A program made the translations under genes and the position numbers. Positions 33,083 to 41,448 of a stretch of DNA of 47,546 bases are shown here, in pieces (within the stretch, counting starts at the first letter, position 1; every line of letters begins with the position of its first letter). Source of the stretch: JBJFCE01 sp964437825. GTDB lineage: Bacteria > Bacillota > Clostridia > Lachnospirales > Lachnospiraceae. The DNA lies in the NCBI GenBank assembly GCA_964437825.1, contig CAYTIH010000015.1:1-47546 (forward strand), given 5' to 3'. The notes under the pieces are model-generated. The model saw only the letters and a list, made by a program, of their open reading frames with translations, was not told where the DNA came from and did not search any database.

Positions 33083-34012
33083 ATGACACGATATCAATCC
33101 TTTTCTGACTACTGTCAGAGAACCTATCATGAGAAATTATATAAAATAGCGATCAATGCAGGCATGACCTGTCCGAACCGTGACGGAACAAAGGATACCC
33201 GCGGCTGTATCTTTTGTTCCGCCGGGGGCAGCGGTGATTTTGCCGTTTCCGGTTCCTGCTCCATCAGGGAGCAGATCAGACGGGGACGGCTTTTATTGTC
33301 AGGAAAGTATGCGGGCAGGCGGTTTATCGCCTACTATCAGGCTTTTTCCAATACCTATGCCCCAAAAGACAGACTTCTCTCCCTCTACACGCAGGCTCTG
33401 TCGCAGCCGGAGATTGCAGGGATTTCCGTCGCGACCAGACCGGATTGTATTTCTCCGGGCGTGCTTGCCGTGTTAGATACCTGTATGAGGCAATTTCCGG
33501 ATAAATTTATCTGGATTGAGCTTGGGCTGCAGACCTGTCATGAGAAAACGGCCGACTATATCCGCAGATGCTACCCAAACAGTGTATTTGAAAAAGCTAT
33601 GGCGGATTTGACCGCCCATCATATCCCGGTCATTGTCCACGTCATTCTGGGACTCCCCGGAGAAACGCCGCAGGATATGTATGAAACCATCCAATATATA
33701 AACCGATTTCACCCCTTTGGCGTCAAGCTTCAGCTGCTGCATGTCCTAAAGCATACGGATCTTGCCGCGGATTATCTTTCCGGGCAATTCCGGGTGCTGA
33801 CAAAGGAAGAATATATCCAAATCGCAGCGCACTGTCTGGAGCTGCTGTCTCCGGAGATCATTATACACAGAATCACGGGCGACGGTCCGAAAAATCTACT
33901 GCTGGCGCCGGCATGGAGCACCGACAAAAAAGGAGTGCTGAATGCACTTCATCATTATTTAAAGGAACAAAATATCATACAGGGGAGCTGCTTATGTGAA
34001 AAATCACACTGA
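33083..34012 (+). CDS. TIGR01212-type radical SAM protein (YhcC-like)
   Basis: 309 residues. The 4Fe-4S ligands are Cys30, Cys42 and Cys45 in MTCPNRDGTKDTRGCIFCSAGG (CX11CX2C), the unusual spacing of the TIGR01212/YhcC group. GISVATRPDCISPGVL (~112-127) and ELGLQTCHE (~150) are further hallmarks. Substrate is unknown. Members of the broader group act on tRNA or proteins. The ATG has no near ribosome site: GGAGG at 33051 is 27 bases away, and a small hairpin lies between. An in-frame TAA two codons before the ATG rules out an earlier start. Confidence 0.9.
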   Translation: MTRYQSFSDYCQRTYHEKLYKIAINAGMTCPNRDGTKDTRGCIFCSAGGSGDFAVSGSCSIREQIRRGRLLLSGKYAGRRFIAYYQAFSNTYAPKDRLLSLYTQALSQPEIAGISVATRPDCISPGVLAVLDTCMRQFPDKFIWIELGLQTCHEKTADYIRRCYPNSVFEKAMADLTAHHIPVIVHVILGLPGETPQDMYETIQYINRFHPFGVKLQLLHVLKHTDLAADYLSGQFRVLTKEEYIQIAAHCLELLSPEIIIHRITGDGPKNLLLAPAWSTDKKGVLNALHHYLKEQNIIQGSCLCEKSH

Positions 34013-34057
34013 TGCGCTGATTTTTCACACGCGAATTTATTCGCATTGGCTATATTG

Positions 34058-34158
34058 TTTTTGAGCGAAATCAAATAGCTTTGACGGCAGACGCAAATTT
34101 GAGATTTGCAATCTTACTTTAGTAAGATTTTGCCTCTTTTCGACAAGTCGCTCAGAAA
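34058..34158 (+). repeat. 101-bp intergenic repeat with inverted ends, copy 1
   Basis: Ends TTTTTGAGCGA (34058-34068) and TCGCTCAGAAA (34148-34158) form an 11-bp imperfect terminal inverted repeat. The middle holds the stem AATCTTAC-TTTA-GTAAGATT (34110-34129). A second, partial copy lies inverted at 37359. The element ends 11 bp before the start codon of DUF4364. Confidence 0.8.
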
Positions 34159-34169
34159 CGGAGATTATC

Positions 34170-34685
34170 ATGAATAATGAAGCAATGACACTTTACAGAC
34201 TGATTATACTGCATATGCTGAGCAAGGCTGCTTATCCGCTTTCCGGCGCACAGATTGCAGATTTCATTTTATATAAGGAATATACCAACTTTATGACTCT
34301 GCAACAGGTGCTGTCCGATCTGACAGAGGATTCCTTTCTCTCTGCCGCCACTATGGGGAACCGCACATTGTATACCATTACACAGGAGGGACTTAAGACT
34401 CTTTCCTTTTTTGATAACCGCCTGCAGGACAGTATCAAAGCCGATATTGCAGAATATCTGGAAAGTCATGAAATTCAAATCCGCAGCGAACTGTCCATCC
34501 TGACCAACTATGACAAAAATGCAAACGGTGAGTATGTGGCGGAGCTGATCGCAAAGGACGGAGAAAATGATCTGGTTCACATCGAAATAACCGTACCCAC
34601 TGCAGCATTTGCACAAACTGTCTGTCAAAACTGGAAGGAAAAAAGTCAGGATATTTACCAATACCTGGTAAAAGAACTCTTTTAG
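34170..34685 (+). CDS. DUF4364 protein (winged-helix fold)
   Basis: 171 residues. The N-terminal ~75 residues (ILHMLSKAAYPLSGAQIADFIL, then LQQVLSDLTEDSFLSAAT and RTLYTITQEGLKTLSFF) form a PadR-like winged helix. The rest is an alpha-beta domain. DUF4364 is typical of clostridia, presumed regulator, no known target. Its ribosome site (CGGAGA) comes directly after the 101-bp repeat. It ends by overlapping the stop codon of the convergent phosphodiesterase by three bases. Confidence 0.9.
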   Translation: MNNEAMTLYRLIILHMLSKAAYPLSGAQIADFILYKEYTNFMTLQQVLSDLTEDSFLSAATMGNRTLYTITQEGLKTLSFFDNRLQDSIKADIAEYLESHEIQIRSELSILTNYDKNANGEYVAELIAKDGENDLVHIEITVPTAAFAQTVCQNWKEKSQDIYQYLVKELF

Positions 34686-36007
34686 GTATCTTGTATCTCA
34701 TTGAAATCCAACATCTCGTGAATCACGCGTCCGTCCGTATCAGGGAGCTTGAGTCCCATAATCCTTGCCAGCGTGGGGGCTTCATCCCACAAACGCATCG
34801 GCCCGGGCCTTGCACCTTTTTTTACGCCATATCCGCTCATTGCAAAAAAGGTTTCATAATCCGGCAAATCCGGCAGATATCCATGGGTCGCCAGCATTTT
34901 ATGGTTTTGAAGTTCATCGACTTTTCTGGTCAACACCTCCGTATCATCCAGAAAGTAAAAGCCCTCTTTTGCCTCCAACATTATGACACATTCATCATCC
35001 GCTCCCATAAGGGCAGCCTCGTCACCTGTGAAAGCCCTTGAAATTGGTCCGTTTTCCTGATCTGACATTTCCTTAAAAAGCTTTATCAGCTTTTGTGTCA
35101 TATCCTGTGTCAGCTGTTTATCACATCGGATTGCGGGGTTCAAATAGATATAGCAGGAGCCGTCACAATTTTTTGCCACCGCCTGATAGGAGGTAATTCT
35201 GCCGTCTTGACAGGACAGCATTCCCTGTTCCTTGAGTACATAGTTCGGATAAAAAACCGTATCGCAGCTTTTCTGGCAATGATCTCCAAATACCACCACA
35301 GTCGTATCCTCCATACTATGACATTCGCCCGCTTTGGTCTCCCGAAGCGCCTGCAAAATTTCTCCCAGCTTCCGATCCAGCCTTTTTAATGCACATCCGA
35401 TCTCGGGATGATCCAGCCCCAGCTTGTGCCGGTTGCTGTCCACATCCAGAAAATGTACCATAACCAGTTCCGGATTATATTTGCGGATCGTATACAATAC
35501 GGATTTTTGCAGAAAATCATCCAGCTCCGGCTGCCTGACACCCTTGAGCAGTCCCCTTGCATACGGCATCAGACGCAGCTCATATCCAAAGGAGCCGTTC
35601 TTCAGCATTTCCAAAATCTGATTCTGTCCCTTCCCGTAAGCATGAATTTCCGGCAGATTATACTTAATATATTTACTCTTTCCCGTTACCGGCCAGAGCA
35701 GCGTACAGACTCTGTCCCCTCTCTTTGCCGCAGCCTCATACAATGTCGCAGCGCGGATCAGGCTTGCATCACTGTTCCAGTCCGGGTTCTCCTTCCGGGG
35801 CTGAAGCTTTGTATTATTCACTATGCCGTGCCGATTGGGCTTTCTCCCTGTAATCATGCTGGTATGTGCCGGATAAGTCAGGGAAGGATATACACTCTGT
35901 ACCTGATTACAATATGCTCCCTGTTCGATCAGCTTCTGTAAATTCGGCATCATACTCAAATTCTTTAAATCCCTGGCTCCTACGGCGTCAAAGGACAATA
36001 TCATCAT
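34682..36007 (-). CDS. Alkaline phosphatase superfamily / nucleotide pyrophosphatase-like protein
   Basis: 441 residues. The ENPP-type metal and nucleophile motifs are visible: SFDAVG (residues 5-10), nucleophile Thr in YPSLTYPAHTSMITGRKP (~45), FLDVDSNRHKLG (~195-206), VFGDHCQ (~250) and a final His in THGYLPDL. Such enzymes hydrolyse phosphodiester or pyrophosphate bonds. No signal peptide, so probably cytoplasmic. It starts MMILSFD, with its ATG overlapping the rarA stop (ATGA), so it is coupled to rarA. Substrate cannot be told. Confidence 0.87.
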   Translation of the reverse strand: MMILSFDAVGARDLKNLSMMPNLQKLIEQGAYCNQVQSVYPSLTYPAHTSMITGRKPNRHGIVNNTKLQPRKENPDWNSDASLIRAATLYEAAAKRGDRVCTLLWPVTGKSKYIKYNLPEIHAYGKGQNQILEMLKNGSFGYELRLMPYARGLLKGVRQPELDDFLQKSVLYTIRKYNPELVMVHFLDVDSNRHKLGLDHPEIGCALKRLDRKLGEILQALRETKAGECHSMEDTTVVVFGDHCQKSCDTVFYPNYVLKEQGMLSCQDGRITSYQAVAKNCDGSCYIYLNPAIRCDKQLTQDMTQKLIKLFKEMSDQENGPISRAFTGDEAALMGADDECVIMLEAKEGFYFLDDTEVLTRKVDELQNHKMLATHGYLPDLPDYETFFAMSGYGVKKGARPGPMRLWDEAPTLARIMGLKLPDTDGRVIHEMLDFNEIQDT

Positions 36008-37347
36008 TCTGCGTTTTCTTCTTTTTGCTTCAACCACTTCATATGCTCCTTGATTTTCTGTTCATAACCGTTTCCGTCCGGTCTGTAAAATTCTTTCCCG
36101 CTCAGTTCATAGGGAAGATACTGCTGCTCCACATAATGCTTCGCATAAGCATGCGCATACTGATAACCTGTCCCATGTCCCAATTTTCCCGCTCCCTTAT
36201 AATGTGCATCCTGCAAATGTGCGGGAATCGGCAGATTCCCGGTTTCTTCCACAGTCCGCATTGCTTCTTCTATCGCCTTGATACAGGCATCGCTCTTCGG
36301 CGCGCATGCCACATAAATTGCGGCCTCCGATAAAATAAGCTGCGCTTCCGGCATACCGATTCTCTCTACGGCCTGCGATGCGCTGACTGCTACAGTCAAT
36401 GCATTCGGATCCGCGGTTCCCACGTCCTCCGCCGCACAAATCATGATTCTTCGGGCAATAAACGTAATGCTCTCTCCGGCATACAGCATCTTTGCAAGAT
36501 AATAAACCGCTGCATCGGGATCCGAGCCCCGCATACTCTTTATAAAAGCGGAAATTGTATCATAATGATTATCCCCTGTTTTATCATATCGAATCATGCG
36601 CTTTTGGATACATTCCTGTGCAACCTCACAGGTAATATGAATCTTTCCGTCTTTGTCACGCTCTGTGGTCATAATCCCAAGCTCCACTGCATTGAGCGCA
36701 TGCCTGGCATCCCCGCCGGACAGCTGCGCCAGAAATTCCAGCGCATCCTTCTCGATCACCGCATCATAAGCGCCCATTCCGCGTTCTTTGTCATAAACCG
36801 CGCGCAGAATCAGGGTCTTGATATCTTCCTGACTCAGCGGCTTCAGTTCGAAAACAATGGATCTGGATATCAAGGCACTATTTACCTCAAAATAGGGATT
36901 TTCCGTTGTGGCGCCGATCAGCACAAGTGTTCCGTCCTCCACAAAAGGTAATAGGTAGTCCTGCTGCCCCTTATGAAATCTGTGTATCTCATCAATGAAC
37001 AAAATCGTTTTTTTGCCATACATAGCCTGTACCTCTTTTGCTTTGGCTACGACCTCTTCCATATCTTTTTTACCCGCTACCGTTGCATTGATCTGCATAA
37101 ACTCCGCACTGGTCGTATTGGCAATGACTTTGGCAAGCGTGGTTTTTCCGGTTCCGGGCGGTCCATATAAAATAATGGAACTAAGCTTATCCGCTGAGAT
37201 CGCACGGTACAGCAGCTTATCCTTTCCTATGATATGCTGCTGTCCTACCATCTCATCCAACGTCCTCGGCCTGATTCTGGCCGCAAGCGGCGACTCCTTT
37301 TCCATATTTTTTTCCCTCATATAAGAAAAAAGATCCATATTGTCCAT
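36004..37347 (-). CDS. rarA: Replication-associated recombination protein A (AAA+ ATPase)
   Basis: 447 residues. It has the RarA/MgsA layout: ARIRPRTLDEMVGQQHIIG (~20-38), Walker A YGPPGTGKTTLAK (~57-69), Walker B ILFIDEIHRFHKGQQD (~110), sensor GATTENPYFEVN, and the C-terminal MgsA tetramer domain (DPDAAVYYLAKMLYAGE, then YKGAGKLGHGTGYQYAH). It acts at stalled replication forks. GGGG six bases before ATG 37347 marks the start, and that GGGG adjoins the second copy of the 101-bp repeat. Confidence 0.95.
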   Translation of the reverse strand: MDNMDLFSYMREKNMEKESPLAARIRPRTLDEMVGQQHIIGKDKLLYRAISADKLSSIILYGPPGTGKTTLAKVIANTTSAEFMQINATVAGKKDMEEVVAKAKEVQAMYGKKTILFIDEIHRFHKGQQDYLLPFVEDGTLVLIGATTENPYFEVNSALISRSIVFELKPLSQEDIKTLILRAVYDKERGMGAYDAVIEKDALEFLAQLSGGDARHALNAVELGIMTTERDKDGKIHITCEVAQECIQKRMIRYDKTGDNHYDTISAFIKSMRGSDPDAAVYYLAKMLYAGESITFIARRIMICAAEDVGTADPNALTVAVSASQAVERIGMPEAQLILSEAAIYVACAPKSDACIKAIEEAMRTVEETGNLPIPAHLQDAHYKGAGKLGHGTGYQYAHAYAKHYVEQQYLPYELSGKEFYRPDGNGYEQKIKEHMKWLKQKEENAE

Positions 37348-37358
37348 AATATTCCCCG

Positions 37359-37422
37359 TTTCTGAGCGACCTGCCGTGAAGATGCAAAATCTTACCAAAG
37401 TAAGATTGCAAATCTCAAGTTT
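37359..37422 (-). repeat. Intergenic repeat, copy 2 (partial, inverted)
   Basis: Matches about 62 bp of copy 1 at 34058-34158 in opposite orientation, from the TTTCTGAGCGA end through the AATCTTAC/GTAAGATT stem to the AATCTCAA box, about 85% identical by eye. It fills the gap between the deacetylase and rarA and its last bases overlap the deacetylase stop codon. Confidence 0.75.
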
Positions 37423-38266
37423 ACTCCATGATAATCTCATCCACTGTAACAAACTCATATCCCTGCTCGGTCAGGATATCGATAATCCTAAGCGCCGCTT
37501 CCACCGAGCTTGCATAACAGTCATGCAGCAGAATAATCCCATTCTCCTCCGCTGCCTTCGTAACTCTGTTAATTACGGTATCCGCATTGGAGGTACACCA
37601 GTCCCTTGGATCAATCGTCCATAAAACCGGAAGCATATTCAGCTTTTTCTCATACTTTGTGTCCCACACTCCAAAAGGCGGTCTGACATATTCTGTATGC
37701 TCTCCTGTGATTTCGAAAATCAGCGCATCCGTTTTCTGTAATTCCAGCTCAAACGCATCCGCATCCCGCTCCGTCAGCTGCATATGCGTATAGGTATGAT
37801 TTCCGATCAAATGTCCGTCCTCATGCATCGTTTTTACAATTTCCGGATAAGCCTCTGCATTCTGCCCCATCAGGAAAAAAGTAGCATGCACGCCCCGCTC
37901 ACGCAAACCGTCTAAAAGCTTTGGCGTATAGGACGGATTCGGCCCGTCGTCAAAGGTAATCGCAATTTTCCTGACGGTCACCTGATCTTGCATAGCGGCA
38001 TCCGCCGTAATCTGTTCCGCCTCCTGCAGTTCCATATATTTCTCCTCATTTCCTCTCCGATATTCACAGATAACCATAAAAGCCATGATCAAATCCAAGG
38101 AAAGCACAAACAGAACGCTTCTTTTGTTCCTTCCCGTCTTTCTGTGTTCTTGATCAATATATCCCAATCCCGATGTTTCCTTCCCGGCCGCAGTGCATCC
38201 CATAACACTGCGTATTCCAACATATCTATATATTTTATGCGCCGGACAGCAAAAGAAACACCCCAT
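37421..38266 (-). CDS. Polysaccharide deacetylase (NodB, CE4) with membrane anchor
   Basis: About 281 residues. After a basic region a single transmembrane helix (RSVLFVLSLDLIMAFMVIC) anchors the protein with the catalytic domain outside. The NodB motifs are TFDDGPNPSYT, HTYTHMQL, RPPFGVWD, DPRDW and LLHDCYAS, all intact. It would remove N-acetyl groups from peptidoglycan or another surface glycan, making it lysozyme resistant. The start is uncertain: GGGAGGGG sits 15 bases before ATG 38266. TTG 38281 and ATG 38203 are alternatives. It follows the ASKHA gene by 35 bp. Confidence 0.9.
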   Translation of the reverse strand: MGCFFCCPAHKIYRYVGIRSVMGCTAAGKETSGLGYIDQEHRKTGRNKRSVLFVLSLDLIMAFMVICEYRRGNEEKYMELQEAEQITADAAMQDQVTVRKIAITFDDGPNPSYTPKLLDGLRERGVHATFFLMGQNAEAYPEIVKTMHEDGHLIGNHTYTHMQLTERDADAFELELQKTDALIFEITGEHTEYVRPPFGVWDTKYEKKLNMLPVLWTIDPRDWCTSNADTVINRVTKAAEENGIILLHDCYASSVEAALRIIDILTEQGYEFVTVDEIIME

Positions 38267-38300
38267 AAAACGGATAACCAACCCCTCCCGGCTGTCCGTC

Positions 38301-39749
38301 TTAAAAATTCAGATGTGCCAGAAACCTTTGCTGAAACTCTGCTTCTTCAGCAAGATTGATTACGGTACTGTTATCCTGCACCTCCTGAAAAAGCTCATAA
38401 AAGGAACTTCCCTCCTCCAGCTTCCTTCCAATCATCCCGGCACCGGCAAGTGCGCTGTTTCCGACAGCCTTAATTTTTCCACGAAAGCCCTCCGGCAAAA
38501 GTCCGATTCTGATTGCGCTTTCCGGGTCCAGATAATATCCAAAGCCTCCCGCCAGATAAATCGTTTCTACCTGCGTTTCGCTGATTCCATATTGCTTCAG
38601 TAAAATACCGATTCCGGCAGAAACAGCCGCCTTCGCCTTCTGCAATTCCCGGATATCCTGATTGGTAATCCGTACGCCCTCCCTGTAGATTCCTTCTGAA
38701 AAATAAGGCTCGCTGAAAAGTCCGGTTTCATCCAGAATTCCTTCCTTCAGCAGCTGTGCAGTAATCCGGATCAGATCCGCCCCCATCATCTGGGAGGAAA
38801 TACCGCCTTCGAAAGCCGGGCCTGCCGCCGTCGCCGTGCATAACAGCTTTCCCTTCCTGCCAAGCACCATCTCTCCGTTGGTCCCAAGATCCAGCAGCAG
38901 CTGATCACATTCTGATGTCTGCATCTCCTGAGCCAGAATTCCCGCTGTAATATCGCCGCCCACAAAGGCCGACAGTCCTGGAATCAGGTATGCCTTGATT
39001 CCGCCCAGTTCCAGCTCGGCGGCCCGGGTGTCCGCCGGCGTAAACGGATAAGAGCCCAATACCTCAACCGGAAGCCTTCTTAAGATATAATTCATAGTGG
39101 TATTTCCCGCAATTACCATATAATCCGGACGTCTGCCGCATTGTCCGGTAAGACTGGAAATACCCTCCATGATACATGCTCTGATCTGATCCGACATTTC
39201 CCGTAAATGTCCCTGCATTCCCGCCGAAATTCTGGAAGCCACATCCGCGCCAAAGCTCCTTTGCGGATTCATCGCGGCATACGAGCCCAATTTTTTCTCT
39301 CCCTGAACCGCCTGCATAGCTACGGTCGTAGTTCCGATGTCCACGATCACATAATATCTCTCATCGCATTGATCAAAAGCACCCTTCGGTTCATCCATGA
39401 TGACATCCGGAAGTCTGACCGGTTCTATATGAAGCTCTATCTCTGCAGCGCTTCGTACGCAGTGCCTGCAGGCCAGCCGGTAGCCTCCGCGTAATTCCTC
39501 CGCCGATAACAACACGCGTTCGTTGCTTGTCGGCAGCGGGGCGGGCGACAGAAAACGCAACCTGCATTTTCCGCAGGTACCGTTACCGCTGCAATCCCGC
39601 AAATAGCAGCCGTTTTTCTTAAGCGCCCTTAACAGATTCTCACCTTTTTCCACAGTCAGCTTGCGGTTACTGATAGAATCCCTCTGATGAAATTTTCCGT
39701 GCACAATGATTTCTACCGTTTCAGACAAATTGATTTTTCTCCCTGTCAT
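38301..39749 (-). CDS. ASKHA-domain ferredoxin protein (RACo-like, DUF4445)
   Basis: 482 residues. The N-terminal 2Fe-2S domain carries CYLRDCSGNGTCGKC (~48-62) and a further Cys pair in LACRHC (~92). The C-terminal ASKHA fold shows VDIGTTTVAMQAV (~137-149), MVIAGNTTMNYIL (~207-219), LLDLGTNGEMVL (~285) and AGGFG near 415. Proteins of this kind reactivate corrinoid methyltransferases by ATP-driven reduction. No corrinoid protein or methyltransferase is encoded nearby, so the partner is unknown. The start overlaps the end of the DUF4250 gene by 29 bases and lacks a clear ribosome site, so the true start may be later (a GTG at codon 17). Confidence 0.88.
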   Translation of the reverse strand: MTGRKINLSETVEIIVHGKFHQRDSISNRKLTVEKGENLLRALKKNGCYLRDCSGNGTCGKCRLRFLSPAPLPTSNERVLLSAEELRGGYRLACRHCVRSAAEIELHIEPVRLPDVIMDEPKGAFDQCDERYYVIVDIGTTTVAMQAVQGEKKLGSYAAMNPQRSFGADVASRISAGMQGHLREMSDQIRACIMEGISSLTGQCGRRPDYMVIAGNTTMNYILRRLPVEVLGSYPFTPADTRAAELELGGIKAYLIPGLSAFVGGDITAGILAQEMQTSECDQLLLDLGTNGEMVLGRKGKLLCTATAAGPAFEGGISSQMMGADLIRITAQLLKEGILDETGLFSEPYFSEGIYREGVRITNQDIRELQKAKAAVSAGIGILLKQYGISETQVETIYLAGGFGYYLDPESAIRIGLLPEGFRGKIKAVGNSALAGAGMIGRKLEEGSSFYELFQEVQDNSTVINLAEEAEFQQRFLAHLNF

Positions 39750-39894
39750 AATGATAATTGATTCGGGACAGCCTGCTCACAATCTGCTCCTGATCCTCCT
39801 CCAAATCCTCGCACATTACCTCCAGACTTTCATAAAAATCTCTAAGCTTTACATTTACTGCGCTGAGCAGCATAACCGGGTCCTGTGGCAGCAT
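39721..39894 (-). CDS. DUF4250 small protein
   Basis: 57 residues, MLPQDPVMLLSAVNVKLRDF at the start and YHYDREKNQFV at the end, both family hallmarks. It is a short helical acidic protein of unknown function, common in Firmicutes. GGAGGAAG precedes the ATG. Its 3' end overlaps the ASKHA gene in another frame, which suggests coupled translation. The divergent 193-bp region to 40087 holds the control signals for both sides. Confidence 0.85.
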   Translation of the reverse strand: MLPQDPVMLLSAVNVKLRDFYESLEVMCEDLEEDQEQIVSRLSRINYHYDREKNQFV

Positions 39895-40042
39895 TTTTCT
39901 TCCTCCGCTTCTTTATTTTGTATTCGGCTGCATGCACACCTGCATTGCATACATATCTGTATGCAGATCACAGCCTTATGTCTTCCTCTCCGAATCCGCA
40001 GCTTCTAACATTGAGTATACCACTGAATGCGCAAAATAAAAA

Positions 40043-40079
40043 CCTCTGCATATATTAGAAGTAATCCTATTTGCAGAGG
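40043..40079 (+). promoter_or_regulatory. Hairpin hiding the ribosome binding site of the peptidoglycan-binding gene
   Basis: CCTCTGCA (40043-40050) and TGCAGAGG (40072-40079) form a perfect 8-bp stem over 21 bases. The AGAGG ribosome site, eight bases before ATG 40088, lies inside the 3' arm. There is no upstream plus-strand gene that would need a terminator here. Confidence 0.65.
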
Positions 40080-40087
40080 CTTATTTT

Positions 40088-41350
40088 ATGCAAAAACAAC
40101 CAATTCGTGCAGCTGCCGATTTACCGGACACAGGTAATCTGACAATCAATGTTACATCAACGATAGGCCTGATTCCCATTGAAAATGCCACCATCACCAT
40201 CCGTGCATCCGGCGTAACAGACAGCATCATAGAAGAAATCAGCACCAATGATTCCGGTCAAAGCGAAACCATAGAACTGCCCGCGCCGCCCTTTGATTAC
40301 AGTCAGGAACCAAACTCCAGCCAGCCTTATGCCAATTATGACATTACCGTTACAGCGCCCGGTTATGAGCCGACGGTCATAAACGGAACGGAAATCCTTC
40401 CCGATGTGACGGCCGTCCAGCCGGTAGAATTAACCCCCGTGGAAACCGGCACCGCAGAAGAGGATATTACCATTTTCCCGCATACGCTCTACGCGGAATA
40501 TCCCCCTAAAATTCCGGAAGCCGAAATCAAGCCCATGGATGAATCCGGCAGTATCGTTTTGAGCCGCGTCGTCATACCGGAATACATTGTGGTGCATGAC
40601 GGCCCCCCAAACGATTCGAGCGCCAGAAACTTTTATGTTCCATATACCGATTACATTAAAAATGTCGTGTCCTCCGAAATATACGCCACTTGGCCGGAAA
40701 GCACCATTTATGCCAATACCCTGGCGATTCTGAGTTTTACATTAAATAGGGTTTATACGGAATGGTACCGCAGCAAGGGCTATAATTTTACAATCACCAA
40801 CTCCACAGCCTATGATCAGAAATGGATTTATGGCAGAAACGTTTACGAAAATATTGACCGGATTGTAGACAGTATTTTCAACAATTTTCTGTCGCGTCCC
40901 GGCGTCAGACAGCCGATTCTGACCTCCTATTGCGACGGAAACCGCACCACCTGCGACGGACTGTCGCAATGGGGCTCCAAATATCTGGGGGATCAGAATT
41001 ACAGTGCTATTGATATTATTCACTATTATTACGGAAATGATATGTATATCAATTCCACGACATCCGTCTCCGGTATTCCCTCCTCCTGGCCCGGCTACAA
41101 TCTGGGTATAGGCGCCTCCGGACAAAAGGTACAGCAATTGCAGGAGCAATTAAACCGTATTGCCAGAAATTATCCTGCCATACCCACGATTGTTGCAGAC
41201 GGTATCTATGGTACCAACACCTCCAACGCTGTCAAAGCCTTTCAGCGCATCTTTGGGCTCCCCCAAAGCGGTATCACGGATTACCCGACCTGGTATAAAA
41301 TTTCCCAGATCTACGTCGGTGTGAGCAGAATTGCAGAACCCGGAACCTGA
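40088..41350 (+). CDS. Peptidoglycan-binding protein with SpoIID-like domain
   Basis: 420 residues. An N-terminal carboxypeptidase-regulatory-like beta domain (GNLTINVTSTIGLIPIENAT) is followed by a central SpoIID-like region (FYVPYTDYIKNVVSSEIYATWP, ~180-201, and SYCDGNRTTCDGLSQWGSKYLG, ~277-298) and a C-terminal PG_binding_1 domain (LGIGASGQKVQQLQEQLNRIA, then VADGIYGTNTSNAVKAFQRIFG). SpoIID enzymes cut denuded glycan strands during spore formation. There is no signal peptide, so it may act in the mother cell on the cortex or coat. Whether the SpoIID part is active cannot be told. Its ribosome site lies in a hairpin. Confidence 0.87.
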   Translation: MQKQPIRAAADLPDTGNLTINVTSTIGLIPIENATITIRASGVTDSIIEEISTNDSGQSETIELPAPPFDYSQEPNSSQPYANYDITVTAPGYEPTVINGTEILPDVTAVQPVELTPVETGTAEEDITIFPHTLYAEYPPKIPEAEIKPMDESGSIVLSRVVIPEYIVVHDGPPNDSSARNFYVPYTDYIKNVVSSEIYATWPESTIYANTLAILSFTLNRVYTEWYRSKGYNFTITNSTAYDQKWIYGRNVYENIDRIVDSIFNNFLSRPGVRQPILTSYCDGNRTTCDGLSQWGSKYLGDQNYSAIDIIHYYYGNDMYINSTTSVSGIPSSWPGYNLGIGASGQKVQQLQEQLNRIARNYPAIPTIVADGIYGTNTSNAVKAFQRIFGLPQSGITDYPTWYKISQIYVGVSRIAEPGT

Positions 41351-41360
41351 GGTCAATACA

Positions 41361-41416
41361 AAATCCCGGTATGACTCAAAAATCATTTTTATGTTTCTAA
41401 GTCATAACCGGGATTT
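41361..41416. terminator. Bidirectional terminator between the convergent genes
   Basis: AAATCCCGGT-ATGACT pairs with AGTCAT-AACCGGGATTTT over about 24 bases. T or A runs flank both sides, so it can serve the plus-strand gene at 40088 and the minus-strand permease at 41449. Confidence 0.75.
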
Positions 41417-41448
41417 TGGGATCGCTGACTCTCCACATTCGTCAGTCT

